From Paramecium octaurelia (lineage: Eukaryota > Ciliophora > Oligohymenophorea > Peniculida > Parameciidae), in NCBI GenBank assembly GCA_905182995.1, contig CAJJDP010000044.1, positions 498,663 through 562,662 on the forward strand: 64,000 bases of DNA, written 5' to 3'. Below, in pieces: positions 10,827-24,610 of the stretch. Positions within the stretch are counted from its first letter, which is position 1. Every line of letters starts with the position of its first letter. The position numbers and the translations under genes are program-made. The notes beneath the pieces were generated by a model. That model was not told where the DNA came from. It searched no databases and saw only the letters and a program-made list of their open reading frames with translations.

Positions 10827-13800
10827 TCATTTTTCATATTTTCTTCGAAAACTTTCTAAATGTTTTGGAATATTTCTTGAAAATAAGATAGGGAGTGGTA
10901 TAGATTTAATAATTGCCTTGGAAAGTATATATCGTTTAAATTAGTAATATCCAAACGCTATTTAGAACACCAAAATAATCATAAACATAAAGATTCCAAT
11001 TAAGATAATTAAGGTTTAATTGTCTTTTGTTAAAGTATCTATAGTTTAAGAAGAGATATCTAAAAAGTGTTGACTAAATTAGCTTATTTGAAATTAGATA
11101 ACATCAATTCCCCACAACATATAAATGAGATATTCGCTATCATCAAGTATTTTCTCCAAACTTTGGGCTTTTTCTAAGTGAGATTAATTTTTAAAAATTA
11201 ATTACGAGGCTCCTTCTACAAAAGATAATACTTTTTATTGTAGATTGAGCACTCCTGTTTAAAAAAGTGGGGCTAATTCTTTTTAATAAAGCCTATCATA
11301 CAACAATTGGGTTTTCATATCACACCCAGTTAAAATGCAAACATCTTCTCCTAAAAGTTGATGTTATTGTTCATCAGTAAGGCCTGAATTTGAATCTCCA
11401 TACTTGAGAATCAAATTAGCAAAATCTATCAATTTTAATCTTGAGATATCTTAATAAATTAACTCCTCGTCAATTGTCAATAGATTCAAGATTAAAGTGT
11501 CAGTTTAGATGTTTCTAGTCATGAGATTATGGCCTGAATCAGTCCTGTTAATAAGAGCATAAGTTTCAAAATATTACTTTATTAAGAATAAGTCAAATCG
11601 ATTTAAGGCAACAATAAAATTCAACCTGTTTTCTTAAGCTAAAATTGCCCTATTACTTATAGGCCCTATAGAATTCTTGATTTAAAGATAATACAAATGA
11701 AAAGCAAACGTATAGGCAAGTATTATTATTGAGACTAACACAATAATCAAGATTGAACAATAGCTTGAATAATTAGAATTTTCTTTAACATTTTTCTTAA
11801 TGATTCTTTTTTTCTTAACAAACACTACTGTCGCTCTATTTGAACATTTCTTCACATCTTCTAAAATGAATTAAGGTAGAGTTATTATCATTTTAAAATC
11901 TTTCTGTTTTAAGAATATTCTATTATATGATACCATACTTATCAATTAATCAAATTGGTGTATGATTTAAATGCAATCTTCCTTGTCGCACATCTTAAAT
12001 AGTTTCAAATATTGTTTGATTGTGTGAACAACTTTAAGGTAATTAATAATCAAGGCTGCCAATTACAGTAGGATTGTTAAATACAGCCCAACAAAATAGT
12101 AAACGACTATCTAGTCAAAATAATAATTCATTTCGTAGTGATATGTATGACAATCCCATAGAGTTGTATTAGCACTCTCACTTACATCAAAAAAGTTATA
12201 ATAAACTTATGATCTTGCAATTTGGGTCATATATGAATCATTTCTACCTGATAGATAAGTTTGTGGTGATGATGCAAATGACTTGTATGACATAAAAAAT
12301 GTTTGATGCATAATTTGATAATAGGTTGAATAGTCCTAAACAGTCTGAGCTATCTTGCTCTTCAAATCAAAGTTGATAAAGTAAAGAGTAATATTCTTGA
12401 TATCGCTCTTCATAGCTAGTTTTGAATAATTCAAATACATGTTATTAAGTCTAACACTTCCTTTTGCTATATGTTGCCAAGCCATATATATCTTATCATA
12501 TCTGCTGATATTTATGGATTCATTATTAAACGGTATTATCGTATCATTTTAAATAGGATAAAAGTCTCTATAATAAATTACATGTCTGGATCCAGACATA
12601 GTCTAACTATAAGCATCTAAAAAGTTTAGATCATCTGTAATTTATTGAATGCAATCTGTTTAAAGTTCCTTTTTGTGTTTAAAAAGATTAGATATTAAAA
12701 TGACAATTAATGATACTACAATGATTTAAATGATAAAATGAGCAATTAAATCTTTAATGGTTTTAGGTATGACTGTATCATTTATATAGACAGTAATCTT
12801 GTCCAATTATTCTTCGATTTCATTTGAACTATGTTTGGTAGCTGTATTTGTCAATTCTGCTACTAGTTCTACTTATTCATTAGCTTCCTCTCCATCACAT
12901 GAGAGAATAACATTAGTTTGGTTAGGTCTAACCTATTCTAAAACTGCTTATTATCTTCTTAAAATATCAGAGAGAGCAGGTGTTTTTGCAATCTATTAAG
13001 AAGGAGACTAATTTATTTTTGGCTCATCCAGAAAGTCAATTTCGATTACAAAATATAGAAATTCACAGTTTGAGTCTTTTTCGACATACGTCAAAACTTT
13101 TTAAACTACACTAAATTCAATAGGATATAATTTTGAATATTAAGGTTTCATACTTGATAAGCTAGTACTTATGTCCTTCAAAGTAGTTATCATTTATTTG
13201 TTTGTAAATTTCTTGGTTGATATTGATTAGGATGTTTTAAATTGAGTCCTGCTTTTATTCTGAACTTGTAACACTCCGATTTCTCGTTAGCAAATAATAT
13301 CCTATTTTAAAATCCTTTTTTTATCTTTAATCGTTAACATTCGATAATACTCTTCAAAAATTTAAGATAATGATGGAATTATTTCTTAAATGGCTACCTA
13401 TTCATATATTTCGCATGGTAAGGTCAATTCTTCATTTTTCTTATTTTTATAATAATATTTGTAATTGATTCTCTCGTAGATATTTCTGGTTATTCCAAAA
13501 ATTAGAAAATTAGAATCTACCAATATATACCCTCTTTTGTTTTAATCAACTTCTTTTCTCTCGTACTTCACCATTTTCAATAAATGTCCTATAATCCAAA
13601 ATTGATATTGATCATTTGAACAAGGGAATAAGGCAGTAAGACAAATATTAACTTTTTCGATCAAATTTTCTGAGTTCAGTATAAACTATTCTGAATTTGC
13701 ATACAATCGATTCGTCTTACCTTATGCTAAATAAGATTCAATCAATCCATTATGTATTTAACCAAGTTTAATAGGCAACAATTACTCTATTTTAGTTAAT

Positions 13801-15815
13801 GGTATAGTTAAGTTCTAATATCCAAAAAACTCACAGAATTGATCATTTATATTTTACGTTATATATCCAAGAGTTTAGGATTGCACAGTAGATATTATTG
13901 ATAAAGCTTAGCCATTTAAGAATTGTAAATTATTGAATTATTAACTTTTAGAGTTGGTTTGTTCCTTCACTTGACACTCTATTTATTAAGCTATCCTCAA
14001 ACAACTATTGATATCTTCCATACAAACCAATGAAATTACTAGTTTCACTCTAAGGATTAAAATGGAGTCCAAGGCAGGAATTTCTCTTTAACTTTGAAAA
14101 TTCATAAATTCGTTTTTCAACATATTGGTTTTTCCTTTAATTTCTTTAGAATACTGAATCATTCTCTCGTAGGATATCAATTGATTCATTTTTTATTACC
14201 ACATTGATTTCATACAAATGAGCAAATCCACTATGTGTTTGACAATTTACTCCTCAAAATTATAAAATAAATTGAAGTCTTATAAAGTGCGAAACTCTAA
14301 AGATCCTATTTTAATGCCTACTCTATTAGTATTTTCAATTTCAATTTTATTTAAATGTTATATTTAGTTGACTAAATTAATAAAGAATTTTGGAGTGTTA
14401 TCAGGTTTTACTTTTTAGAATGTAAAGACTACATCTTAAATAGTCTTATATGATAACACAGAATTTTCTCTGTATCTTTAGAGGAAGGTTACAAATTTAA
14501 TAGTAAGTTGCTCAAAGTATTGAAATTAATTTTAATTTTGCATAATTGATTTTATCATTTTTTAAAATTAATGTTGTACCCAAATATAAATATGTTGTGT
14601 ATTAAGTTGGTTTTAGTTAGAAATAAATTTACTTAACTTTTATTTGCAAGGACAGCATACATCATTACAATGCTAACAATGAATCCCCAAGTATTTTAAC
14701 AGTACGAAGTAATCTCTTTGATTAATGTTCTCCAAATGGCACAATTAGCAAATATATTCTAATGGATGCTCGTTTTTTTTCTATGACATAGACTTTAGAA
14801 ATGATTGGCATTCCTTATCTATGTAAATGTCATAAAGAGCTTAATTTATTCCAAATATCAACTAAAATAGAAATAAAATTTACAGGGACACAGAGGCAGA
14901 AGGTTAGGAAGATGTGAGCATCACTCAAGTCTGATAGTATCCACACTGCAACTAAAGTTTCGAAAAACCATGAGCACCACAAACATTTGCTGAAGAACAC
15001 GGTTTCGTATGAAAAACCAAAAGGAATGTTGAAATAAGTATCTAAAGCTATCACGATTATGATGAGGTTGAAGATTGAATGAATGAGATAATTGTAGTTA
15101 CTGTACATGTCCTTCCAGAAAGATGACATCTATAAGGCCATATGTAATAGGATGGTTAGCAAATTAAAATAGCTAAATTTTCTGGTCACGTCTCCTTAGA
15201 CAAACTCATAATTTCTAAAACAGTATAAGGATAAAAAACCTGAGAGGATTACTAGTACTTAGCCTATGATGCTTATTATTATAAAGTGAGGTGAGATCAA
15301 GGAGAAGCATTGTGGGGGATCTAGATTCCCATGTTGGGCCAAATATGCCAAACGACCACAAGTTAATATTCCAATCATACATTCATGAAAAGGGGTTAGG
15401 AAGTACCATTAAAAGTTCTTAAAATAAAACCGTATAAATCTATTAACAAAACTGTGTGTAGAGAGTGGCTAGAATAAGATGTTCATAGTACTTTGAATGT
15501 GATTTAGAAAAGTATTATTGCATAAATGGAACACATTGTCCCAAAAATACAATAATACATAATTTTTGTGAACGGGTCGTAATGAATGACTATCATCATA
15601 AATGGGATCGAGGAATACTATCCTATTTGCGCCAAATAATCATTTTCATAATATACAATGGATTTGCTTTCGAATTAACTAAAAAGGTAACCAAGCAATT
15701 AAATAAAATAGAAGACAATTACTCCCAAATTACCATAATCCACCTATGATTTTCTCCTTTCAGTGTTAGACCCTATTGAAATAAAGAAGTAAACAAGCCT
15801 AGAAAAATATTTCAT
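10827..15815 (-). CDS. TmcB-like giant transmembrane PAS protein, copy A (1647 aa)
   Basis: Three exons (introns 14862-14883 and 15469-15491) form one frame of 1648 codons. Residues 1-320 carry about eight hydrophobic segments. Near 373 there is a cysteine cluster (CQHCNDVCCPCK). A long helical region follows, then a PAS-like domain around 620-770 (GYITQNINDQFCEFFGY; later GYILVDSNFLIFGI). Four further membrane segments lie near 1010, 1230, 1343 and 1593 and flank two probable outside domains. This arrangement matches the ciliate-expanded family related to Dictyostelium tiny macrocysts proteins B/C, presumed membrane sensors of unknown ligand. A paralog of almost equal length lies at 29481-34479. 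Confidence 0.85.
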
Positions 15816-16177
15816 TAATCCTAAATTTATTATATTTATTCATAATGATATTTATAATCTTATAGTGATTCAACAATTTAATTACATCCTCAATTAATAA
15901 TGGGTGTCAAGCGAGATAGCGTAGTTACTAAGTGAATATATTTCCCGAGGTTAAATTTGGTTATATCATTCTGAATACAAAATTGATAATCGATTAAATT
16001 TAATCTAAGATCATTTTATTTACAACAATTAAAAATTTATAGGATTCTATATCAAATCATAATTGAATTGCTATTTTATTCATCCGATCCCACTTTGGCT
16101 TTGTCAGAAGTCTTCAATTCTGTGTGACAGTTCAATTTAATTAGTTCAGTATAAATATATAATATATAATAATAAGG
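15816..16177. other. Spacer between minus-strand genes
   Basis: About 360 bases upstream of the TmcB-like gene and downstream of a K+ channel gene. AT-rich, no coding frame or RNA seen. Confidence 0.5.
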
Positions 16178-17804
16178 TCACTCGTCATCATTAAACTGCA
16201 TGAGTTCTGAATGTTCGGATTGAGAGTCAATTAACTAATCAAAATAATGATCGTCTTTGCTTTTGACATCATAACTAGCAGCAGTGACTGTGTGGCAATG
16301 CTTTTATACAGATCTCACCTTAGGGGTATCTCTGTCATTGATGGTCAACTATTGATATTTCATCTATTTGAGCATTTGTCTGTAATCCTGAATCCTATCA
16401 TTCATGTCTTTGAAATATCTGTCAGCCATAGCTATAAAATCTTCAGTGTCAATGGATCGATAATTTCTATTTTAATATAATTGTTCATACCTTTTAAGTT
16501 GTTATCCCTCCTATAAATAATTTTGGATCTAACTAATTCTATTCAAAGTGGCAGGATCATTAATATTAATTTTTAATTGGTACTTTTTTAAATAAGAATT
16601 TAATTTATAAAAATTTAAGAGGATTCTTTCAGCCACTTATCTAATTTCCGTTTTGATACAAGCCTTATCTAATAGTGTAATTGATCTTAATTCTGAAACA
16701 AATGGCTGCAAATCAGCATACAAAATGGCTGTAAAAAGTGATGTCAAGGCAACTCCATAAAATAAACCTAAGGTCATGGACAGTCTTCCAAGTTCAGTGG
16801 TGGGATACAGATCTCCATAGCCGACTGTGAATATTGTGATCATGCAAACCCACAAGGAATTGTTTATGTTATAGTGATCGATTTCAGTTGTCGTCCTCAA
16901 CAAAGCTCTTTCTGAAATTTCTAATTAGTACGAAAACAAGAAAATTCCAATGCAAAAGAGACCGCAAAGAGTAGAATATGGATTCTACCTAATTGCAACT
17001 TTGAAAATGAAATGAGGACCGAATTCAACTGAGTATATGCCACTTAAATTAACAAATGAATAATTACCATAATCTATTTACTCTATTGGAATAAAACGAT
17101 TGGAACTTAAAGGCTATGTTCAAAATCTGCAATGATCGAAAAAGCATAACAAAGGTGAGGATCTCATTTACGAAGTAGAATCTTGATTAATCAGAATATC
17201 GTTGTAGGAATGAAACTTTGTATCCAATCGTGTATGGAGTTGGACAAGGAAGTAAAATGGTGGTTTCGATTAACACAAGAAATATGAGATTCGTTTGAAA
17301 TATATTGGAGGCTTTGGGGACTGTAAGAGATCGTTTCTTGAATTCGAGTTCTGCTAAATATGCCATAAATGTCATTATAACTAAATAGGATAAGCTTAAA
17401 GTACTGGAAATAATGGTTAGGACCAGAATCAGATATAACAGAGTTTTAATTTCTTCGTCGTATGTATCCGTTAACTAATATGCGAATGAAACCTCATACT
17501 ATATTATTTATATATAATTAACTTCAAGAACCATTAGAACAATACTGGCACAAATTGTCCACATTCTGCCTAATTCTAACACTCTATATCTTTCGAAATA
17601 GAGTCTTGTAACTCTGCTATCCTCAAAAGCATTTTTTTTTGAACTTCCAATAATTCTTGACTTTTTTCTCTAACTTATTTTCACTTTTGGAGAAGTTTCA
17701 AACAAGTATGATAGCCTTCCATGCTATTGAAATGCATCGTCCTCGTTGACCCTTGAAGCAGGATTACCTTACAATTCTATTGTTTCATAATTTGATGATT
17801 TCAT
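16178..17804 (-). CDS. SK-type calcium-activated K+ channel, copy 1 (533 aa)
   Basis: Two exons (intron 17043-17067). Six membrane segments span about residues 75-340. The pore shows the selectivity filter in IFTVGYGDLYPTTELG. After S6 comes LLDKACIKTEIRQVAERILL, which parallels the calmodulin-binding domain of SK channels (their DTQLTKRVKNAAANVL region), so Ca2+/calmodulin gating is likely. S4 lacks a regular arginine ladder, as expected for SK channels. The hydrophilic tail is long (about 170 residues). Such channels repolarise the ciliate membrane after Ca2+ entry and affect swimming. Its start is only 30 bases from the stop of the upstream paralog: a tandem pair. Confidence 0.9.
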
Positions 17805-17834
17805 AATATATTATTAACTATCAATTTTTTTGAA

Positions 17835-19489
17835 TCAATCGTGGAAACTCATCAAACAAGAGTCTCTATGTGAATCGTCCAAGTTATTGAAAAATTCTTC
17901 ATCTTTGCTAAGTTTCTCTTCCGTGTTTAATTAGTTCCTGAGGATCTTTTGAGAAACAGGGGAAACTTGTATTTGTTGTATTTAGGTCTATTCTTTTTCC
18001 AAAATCGAGTTTTACTATAGTTTAGACAGGTGAGCCTGTATCAAGTATTACTATTCATTGAATTTATACAGTTGTTGTCTGATTTCTTTGAATTTGCCAT
18101 TGGCATCTCCGAATTTCCGTTTCACCATTTCTTAGAATTCTTCTCCATCAATATCCCTATGCATTCTATCGTGTGACATAATAACTCAATACCTTTTCAA
18201 CATCCCAACATCTTATAGAAATCGTTCTAAATTAAACAGTGTATCTTCAAAATTATTATTCAACCCTTCAGTTTTTGAGACTTTCTTTCTTTTCCTCAAC
18301 TCATTCAAATAAAAAAATATTCTTGAACTTGCCTTTTTTATGTTCTTCGTGATTGTGGCTTTGTCCAACAGAGCCCAAGACTGGTACTCTCCTGAATTTG
18401 GCTATAACATATTATATAATATGGCTGTAAACAATGAGGTTATGGTGACACCGTAAAACAACCCCAATGTCATGGCTATTCGACCCAAATCTGTGTAAGG
18501 AAAGAAATCCCCATACCCTACTGTGGCTATGGTTATCATAGTAACCCACTGACTTTTGGTGAGTCCATAGTTGTCCAAGGAATCAAAAGTTCTCAGGAGT
18601 GGCCTTTCCGATATCTCTAACTAATAGGTGTATTGGATGAAGCCAACAATGAAGAGCCAAGTCAAGGTGTAGAAGGGGAATTGGCGTATGCATAATTTCA
18701 ACATTAAATGAGTTCCGAATCGAGTCTGATACAAACGACTATGCAAATTGACATCAATATTATACCACACTCTTCCGATCCGATTCGAATAATAGGTCTA
18801 AAATTTAAACCCGATATTCAGGAGCAAATAGAGTCTGAAAAACATGATATATGTTAGAATTTCATTCATCATATAAAATCTGGTTTCTGCTGTTCCTCTC
18901 TATTCAAAGTTAACATAATAACCTTAAGTGAAAGGATTAGAGGTGGGAAGGATAATGATAATTTCACATAGCAATCCCCATTTTAAGTCAGTTTATACGA
19001 GGGATGCTTTGCTGGAAATAATTTTTGAACACTTTCTATATTCAAGTTCAATTAAGTAAGCTATGATTGTCAGCAAGACAATTATCAATGACATATAGAA
19101 TATTATGTACAATAGCAGGCGCAATTCAAATTCCATCGTCTTGGTTAGGAATGTTGAAAAACTATATTCATACTAATTCAAAACATTAATACTTCTAAGA
19201 TCGTTAGCACCATACATGCAATGATAAACCAAAATCGAGTTAGTTCAACCATTCTATACTTCTCAAAGATCATTCTTGTTACTCTGCTATCCTCAAATGG
19301 TCCCTTATAGGAATCATCATCATCGATGATAGTTGCAGCTCTCTTGTATTGTTTTCTGCTTTTCTATTTCTTTAACAATGGCGCTGTTTTAATTGGAGAT
19401 TGGCCAGTGAAATTTAGAAAGACCATTTCATTAACCATTGTTATTTTATTGTCTTGGGTCTTTTTTTATTTTTGATTGTCAAATGACAT
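17835..19489 (-). CDS. SK-type calcium-activated K+ channel, copy 2 (535 aa)
   Basis: Three exons (introns 18166-18192 and 19173-19192; the latter only 20 bases). The filter is IATVGYGDFFPYTDLG, followed by S6 and LLDKATITKNIKKASSRIFF, the calmodulin-binding-like helix. Length and topology match the neighbouring copy 1, and both share blocks such as FEDSRVTR before S1 and YQLEISERxLLRT before the pore. A tandem duplication with substantial divergence is the simplest explanation. The carboxy tail (after about 385) is coiled-coil-like and glutamine-rich. Expression control cannot be seen. Confidence 0.9.
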
Positions 19490-19799
19490 TTTAATTAAAC
19501 AAGATATTAATCAATAATTACTTATATAATAAACCTTCAATTTTTATTTTCATTAGACTATTCATCCCTATTAATACATTTTAATCAGTCCACTTTCTTT
19601 AATTTACATAATAAGTTCAATTGAATTGGAACATTCAAAAATAGTTGCATCCACATGCAATTTGATTATTAATTAGATACACTTAAATTATACTTATATG
19701 GTTGCTTCCATAAGTTTATTTTGCATATAAAATTAACAGCAACTTTTGATTATGGAATTATCCTCTACCATTTTGATAATTATTAACAATTAATTAAGA
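19490..19799. other. Divergent promoter spacer
   Basis: About 310 AT-rich bases between the start of K+ channel copy 2 (minus) and the start of a coiled-coil gene (plus). It must hold both promoters; no motif recognised. Confidence 0.5.
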
Positions 19800-21959
19800 A
19801 TGAAACCGCATAAAAAAAATGTATTAATTCGTTCGAGTGTGCCTTCTCCCTCCAACTTCGACTCGAAGCCCTCAACCTAAATTCCTCGGCAGAGGTCTGT
19901 CAATTAATTTGAAGAGGCTGATCCCACTTCAAAAGGTATGTGGAAACTATATATATGAGATAGAAAAGTCATAAAAATGAGGAATGTTGTAGACTTAGGA
20001 GATGCAACCGAGTCTATTCACAAACCATCCTCTAAACGAATGAGGAGACAGAGTAAGGATGAATAAGATTAACTGCTTGAATAATTAGATCAATGGCATG
20101 AATAGATAGTTTCAAAGAAAAAAGCATTTGCTTTTGAACAAGTCAAGTAGAATGACAATAAATTAATGGAGAACGAGTTTGCTAATGACGGAGGACCCTA
20201 AATTAATCAAGCCATTATCAATTCTATTCTCAAACCCCAAGAGAAATAATAATTAAAGAACTTATCATAAGAAGAAGAGTAGAACTCAAATGTTTAAGTG
20301 AAATTTCAATTGTTGAGATCAAATAAGGAGTCGAATAACCCTGTTATGAAAACCTTAGATTAAGTTAGGATTGAAATGAATAAACATATTTTAAACTCAT
20401 TGCTATTATAAAAAGTAACTAAGAAGTTGGACGACTTATAAATCAATAGGAAAGCAAAATCCAATTGGAATCATTAACAAATGGATTAAGAAACAGCCTA
20501 AGTTGTAAGAGATTAATCACAAGCCATCAAAACCTCAACACTAAATAATTTTAAGGGATTAACTGAATATTTTAGTAATCCTGCTTAGTATATCGATTAT
20601 GATATAGTCTTATCCAAGGCAAAATATTACAGTAATCGACCGCCAAGTTAGTTTTAAGAGAATATAGTGTTGACAGGATAATAATCATCATCTTCCGCAA
20701 AATAACTGATGGAATCATTTTAGTAGTTTTAGGTTTAAATCAAGGAAAACAAATAAACCTTATATTAAATGAGATTGGATAATAATCAACTAGTGTAATA
20801 GACAACGAAAAAAGAGGAAGAAATTAGTGAGATAAGAAGGAAATATTATGGAAAAGAAGAAAAAGCAAGATTAGGGTATGTTCCTGATTAGGAAGGCAAA
20901 AAAAAGAATATGATGGAAATTATTGAGAAAATTCGATAATAGAGAGACTTAGAAATTAGAAACATACAAAAATTTATCTCATAAATCAAAGATGAAATGC
21001 ATAGAAATACTGATAGATAGGAAGTAATTCAGAAGGATCTAGATGAATTGAGATAAAAAAAGAGAAGATGTAAAATGCTATTAAAGGATATATTCTTAAA
21101 ATAACTTTAAGAGGCAAACGAATCATTGATGCCTGAAGGATTGGTTCAAATAATTAAATAAATGAAAAAAATCAATGAAAATGCTAAGGTTGAATAATTT
21201 CCAAGATACTTAGATGATTAATCAAGATAGTATCTTCTCAAGGCTGCATAGTTAGAAATAGAAATAGAAGAGGCTAGATCCCAGTCTCAGAAGCTTAATC
21301 ACAATCATACTAATTTAAGAAGTGCTCAATCTTAATAATGCCTATTTTAAACATAACCTGTCAGTGTTTCTTAATTGAAGAGTTAAGTGAAGACTATGCT
21401 TAAAAGAAGCAAGGTTTCTATAAAAAAACCAGTGTTTGTTTAAGGCATAGATCCTCTGAATCCTTAATCATTTGCTCATGTGATCAAATGGGAGAATCAA
21501 GAATTAGAATCTGCTAATTTTTAGGACAAAGAGGAGATTCAAATTAAATTATCAAATATGCCTAGTGAAAATAACCTAATTATAAAAGACTACAATCAAA
21601 AATTAGTGTAATATTAGTAATAGCTTGAACTAATTTAGAAGGAAGAATAGGAGAGAATACTAAAATTGTATTAAAATAAGAGACATCTATCAGACGTTCA
21701 GGAATTGAAATTAGTATTGTATTCGTTATTTGGATAAGTGATCGGAGATTAAATTTGGTATGAGTTCGTTATTGAATGGACCGAGTAAAAATCTTTAAAT
21801 CCTTAGTAAATTTTAAAAAAAGAAACAGAATCGAAACAGAATGAAAAAGGAATGAGTTAAAAGGTTATAAATGAAAAAATAAAATAAAGGATGGCTAACA
21901 CATATCGTAAATTATAATAAAGTAATGAAGTTGAATATAATTTTAATATGCTAGATTGA
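19800..21959 (+). CDS. Large coiled-coil protein (about 710 aa)
   Basis: The first exon encodes a basic, proline- and serine-containing head (MKPHKKNVLIRSSVPSPSNF). An intron starts at 19936; its 3' end is either 19959 (24 bases) or 19968 (33 bases), both keeping frame, giving 711 or 708 residues. The remainder is one exon of glutamine- and lysine-rich helix with clear coiled coil around 340-560. A block near 430 (EANESLMPEGLVQIIKQM) followed by FPRYLDDQSRQYLLKAAQLE may be a conserved region, but I cannot name the family. Probably cytoskeletal. Confidence 0.75.
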
Positions 21960-21974
21960 TTCTTATATTATTTT

Positions 21975-22907
21975 TCAAATGATTAATAAAAATGGTCTGA
22001 TTTTTTATAGGGCGACTTTCTCATCAACTAAAACAACCTCTTTGTGCTAGCCATTATGAGTTATTTCAGCTTTTAATGTAAATGTAATTGGATACCTCTC
22101 AAATCATAGAAATAGAATGGCTCTCCAATTTAATATCTGTATTTTCCTGGAACAGGCATTGTCTTGAACTTCAAATTCATAACTGCACCTGATTCAACAT
22201 CAGCCATCTTGAAATGTCCAGTAGTCATCGAGGTGTCAGTGTTAAAGAATTACCAAAACTTAGAGATTATTTTCAATCCGTACCTTATTTTTGAATTCTG
22301 GGAATTTTTCAGGACATGGATATCCACGATCGTATTCACAATCGTAATCTAAGACATGAATAGTTTCTTCCTTGAAGAGAGCGTTAATTTCGTTATTCTT
22401 ATAGAGCATATCTCTAAGGTATGTTTCCTTAAAATCAGGATCACCACATTTATCTCTTGCTCTCACATATAACATGGCCAATGGCAATACAGTTAAAACC
22501 TATTTTAATTGAAACGAAATACTTTGAATCCAAAGGCTAAAGGATAAAATTGATAGCAGAAGAGACTGAATGCAGGCAAAAAGTAAACATTGAATTTATC
22601 AAATAATCTATGTCTTCTTTCAATTAAACATGAGAAATTTGGGACCTAAATTTGAGATTGTAGATCTTACATGTCTATGCAATAAATCCTAAATCCATGC
22701 CCATCCAAGTGGTACTGATTCCCAATTGTCTTTTGGTGTTTTAACATATGTATGCTCTTGATTAATGTCTCTTGGGTAAGTATAGTAAGCATTCTTAAAT
22801 TTGTATTGCCATCTCTTATTGTATGGGTTTGATGATTGCCACACAATCTTATTGTATTGTGAACGATGCACTAATTACTACACTGTCTTGCTCTTAATAA
22901 TTTACAT
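21975..22907 (-). CDS. Probable mitochondrial protein, ciliate-specific (277 aa)
   Basis: Five exons with four introns (22070-22095, 22259-22283, 22500-22522, 22646-22670) give 277 residues. The amino end (MQIIKSKTVQQLVHRSQYNK) lacks acidic residues and could be a mitochondrial presequence. A tryptophan/tyrosine-rich segment follows, then a hydrophobic stretch (VLTVLPLAMLYVRARD) and a beta-rich carboxy part (FKMADVESGAVMNLKFKT, THNGQHKEVVLVDEKVAL). This looks like the lineage-specific subunits of ciliate respiratory complexes or ATP synthase, but the assignment is inference. All four introns restore frame and none can be dropped except by accepting stops. Confidence 0.7.
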
Positions 22908-23214
22908 TATTAATATCTTTTAATTAGTAATATAAACTTAATATATTATTATGCATCATATTTTCTTCACCCTCAATACCTAATATTTACTATAAAATCA
23001 TCTTCGGTAAAGAGATTGAATAACAAAGCAAAATTAAGTATTAAATGAACTATTAATTTGTTTAAATTAAAATAGAAAACTTCAATTGGTGTGTTTAATA
23101 GAATAAAGGATTTTCAAATGTCATAATTTAAGAAGATAAACATGGTAAATAGTAAAATAAAAAAAGTAAATATTATTTAGTATATATATTATATATAATA
23201 ATAAAAGTCCTATT
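22908..23214. other. Spacer between minus-strand genes
   Basis: About 305 AT-rich bases with a TA-dinucleotide run near 23180-23200. Nothing coding seen. Confidence 0.5.
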
Positions 23215-24500
23215 TCAACTGTTTGTTCTATAGTATATTATGGGTTATGTTTAGATGATTTTAGTAACTTACCTTCCATTGATTTAACGATTGAAAACAT
23301 TTAAAGGAGAAGCAGATCCCATAACAAGTTTTGTTTATAATTGCTTTTTCGTTTGCAAAGGAGACTAATGAGAGCAACAAGTCATTGAATTGTTTGGTTT
23401 TAGAATTGACTCTTTATTTGAATCTCTATTACTTGATATAAATTGTTGCAATAGTTCAGTGTCATCACTTTATTCCTTATTTTCCTTTTATCTCGTAGGA
23501 CAAAAGATTGACATGACAAAGGATTCGACTTATCTGTTAATAGTGTCAAAATTAATGTTTAGTTTAATCTTTTCAGATATCCCTTTAATAGTATTGGAGT
23601 ACTCTTCAATAACCTCATCTGGGATCAATGAATTCATTAATTTATAGGCTTCAAATTTTGAATTGATATTCTAAACAACTTCGATATCATTGTTTATCAT
23701 TTTATGAATTTAATCTTTGTTAATTTATAGCAGTTTCTATTGAAGATCATTAATAAGAGCTATGATTTAATTTTTAATTTGGAGGAAGTAATTCTCAAAA
23801 GGCTTTTAGATTACTTTGAATAATTCTTAGCTTTAATCCATCAATTCCTCAGCTTTTTTAATGTTCTGTTCAATCAAGTGCTCGTAATTCTCAATTTCTT
23901 TCATCTAGCTAACATGTTTTGTATGCATTTTGATAACGCAATGTGCACATGCTTTTTGTAATTTATATGGACAATCATTGTCTATGCAGATAAATTTATA
24001 TTAATTATTTTCATGGCCTGGTAGTTTGCAAATATTCGTTTTTTCTATTTACACTTAGAATGATTATTGCTGGCTGACATATTACTATTATTATTATAAT
24101 TCCTCGTTTTTCAGTCTATTTATGGGAGAAAAGGTTTGGTCATTGGAGATTCTTTTGTTTATAGGCGACATTTGGGATTTTTCATTTATTAATGCCAATT
24201 ATAACCATTCATCTTTGTCTTAATTCCCTTTTTCAATTTAATCTTCTAAAAAAGTCTTGGTATTAGGTTTCTCTTTATTTTTGAGAAAAGAATTATGTTG
24301 CTCTTTTAATTTTTGGTTAATTGTATATTCTGAAATCGATCTTTGGCTCTGAATATAGTTTAATGAATTACTAGATTTTTCTTATTGGAATCAACGATCT
24401 AACCCCAATTGCTTTCTTTTTCTTCAAAAGCTTGTTTAATGTGATTACGTAAACCTAATTGATTCCATAGTTCGCGAGAAGTCTTCTTTGGCTTAATCAT
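23215..24500 (-). CDS. B-box-like zinc-binding protein with coiled coil (420 aa)
   Basis: Two exons (intron 24349-24371) encode 420 residues. From about 147 to 190 there is a Cys/His cluster: CKLPGHENNQYKFIC, CPYKLQKACAHCVIKMH and TKHV, which fits the B-box-like zinc modules common in Paramecium proteins. A coiled coil follows (about 200-330), and the carboxy tail is polar (INGRQVTKIIQTQPIIYY). B-box/coiled-coil proteins usually act as oligomeric adaptors. No RING domain is seen upstream, so E3 ligase activity is not implied. The end of the gene depends on reading through without a further intron. Confidence 0.7.
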
Positions 24501-24610
24501 ATTCGTTAAATTAATATAATGCTAATTTATACTATTCATCAGGATATTATTTATTTAATAGCATTTACTTTGAGAGAAATCGATTGACAACTATCTTAAA
24601 ATGATCAAAA

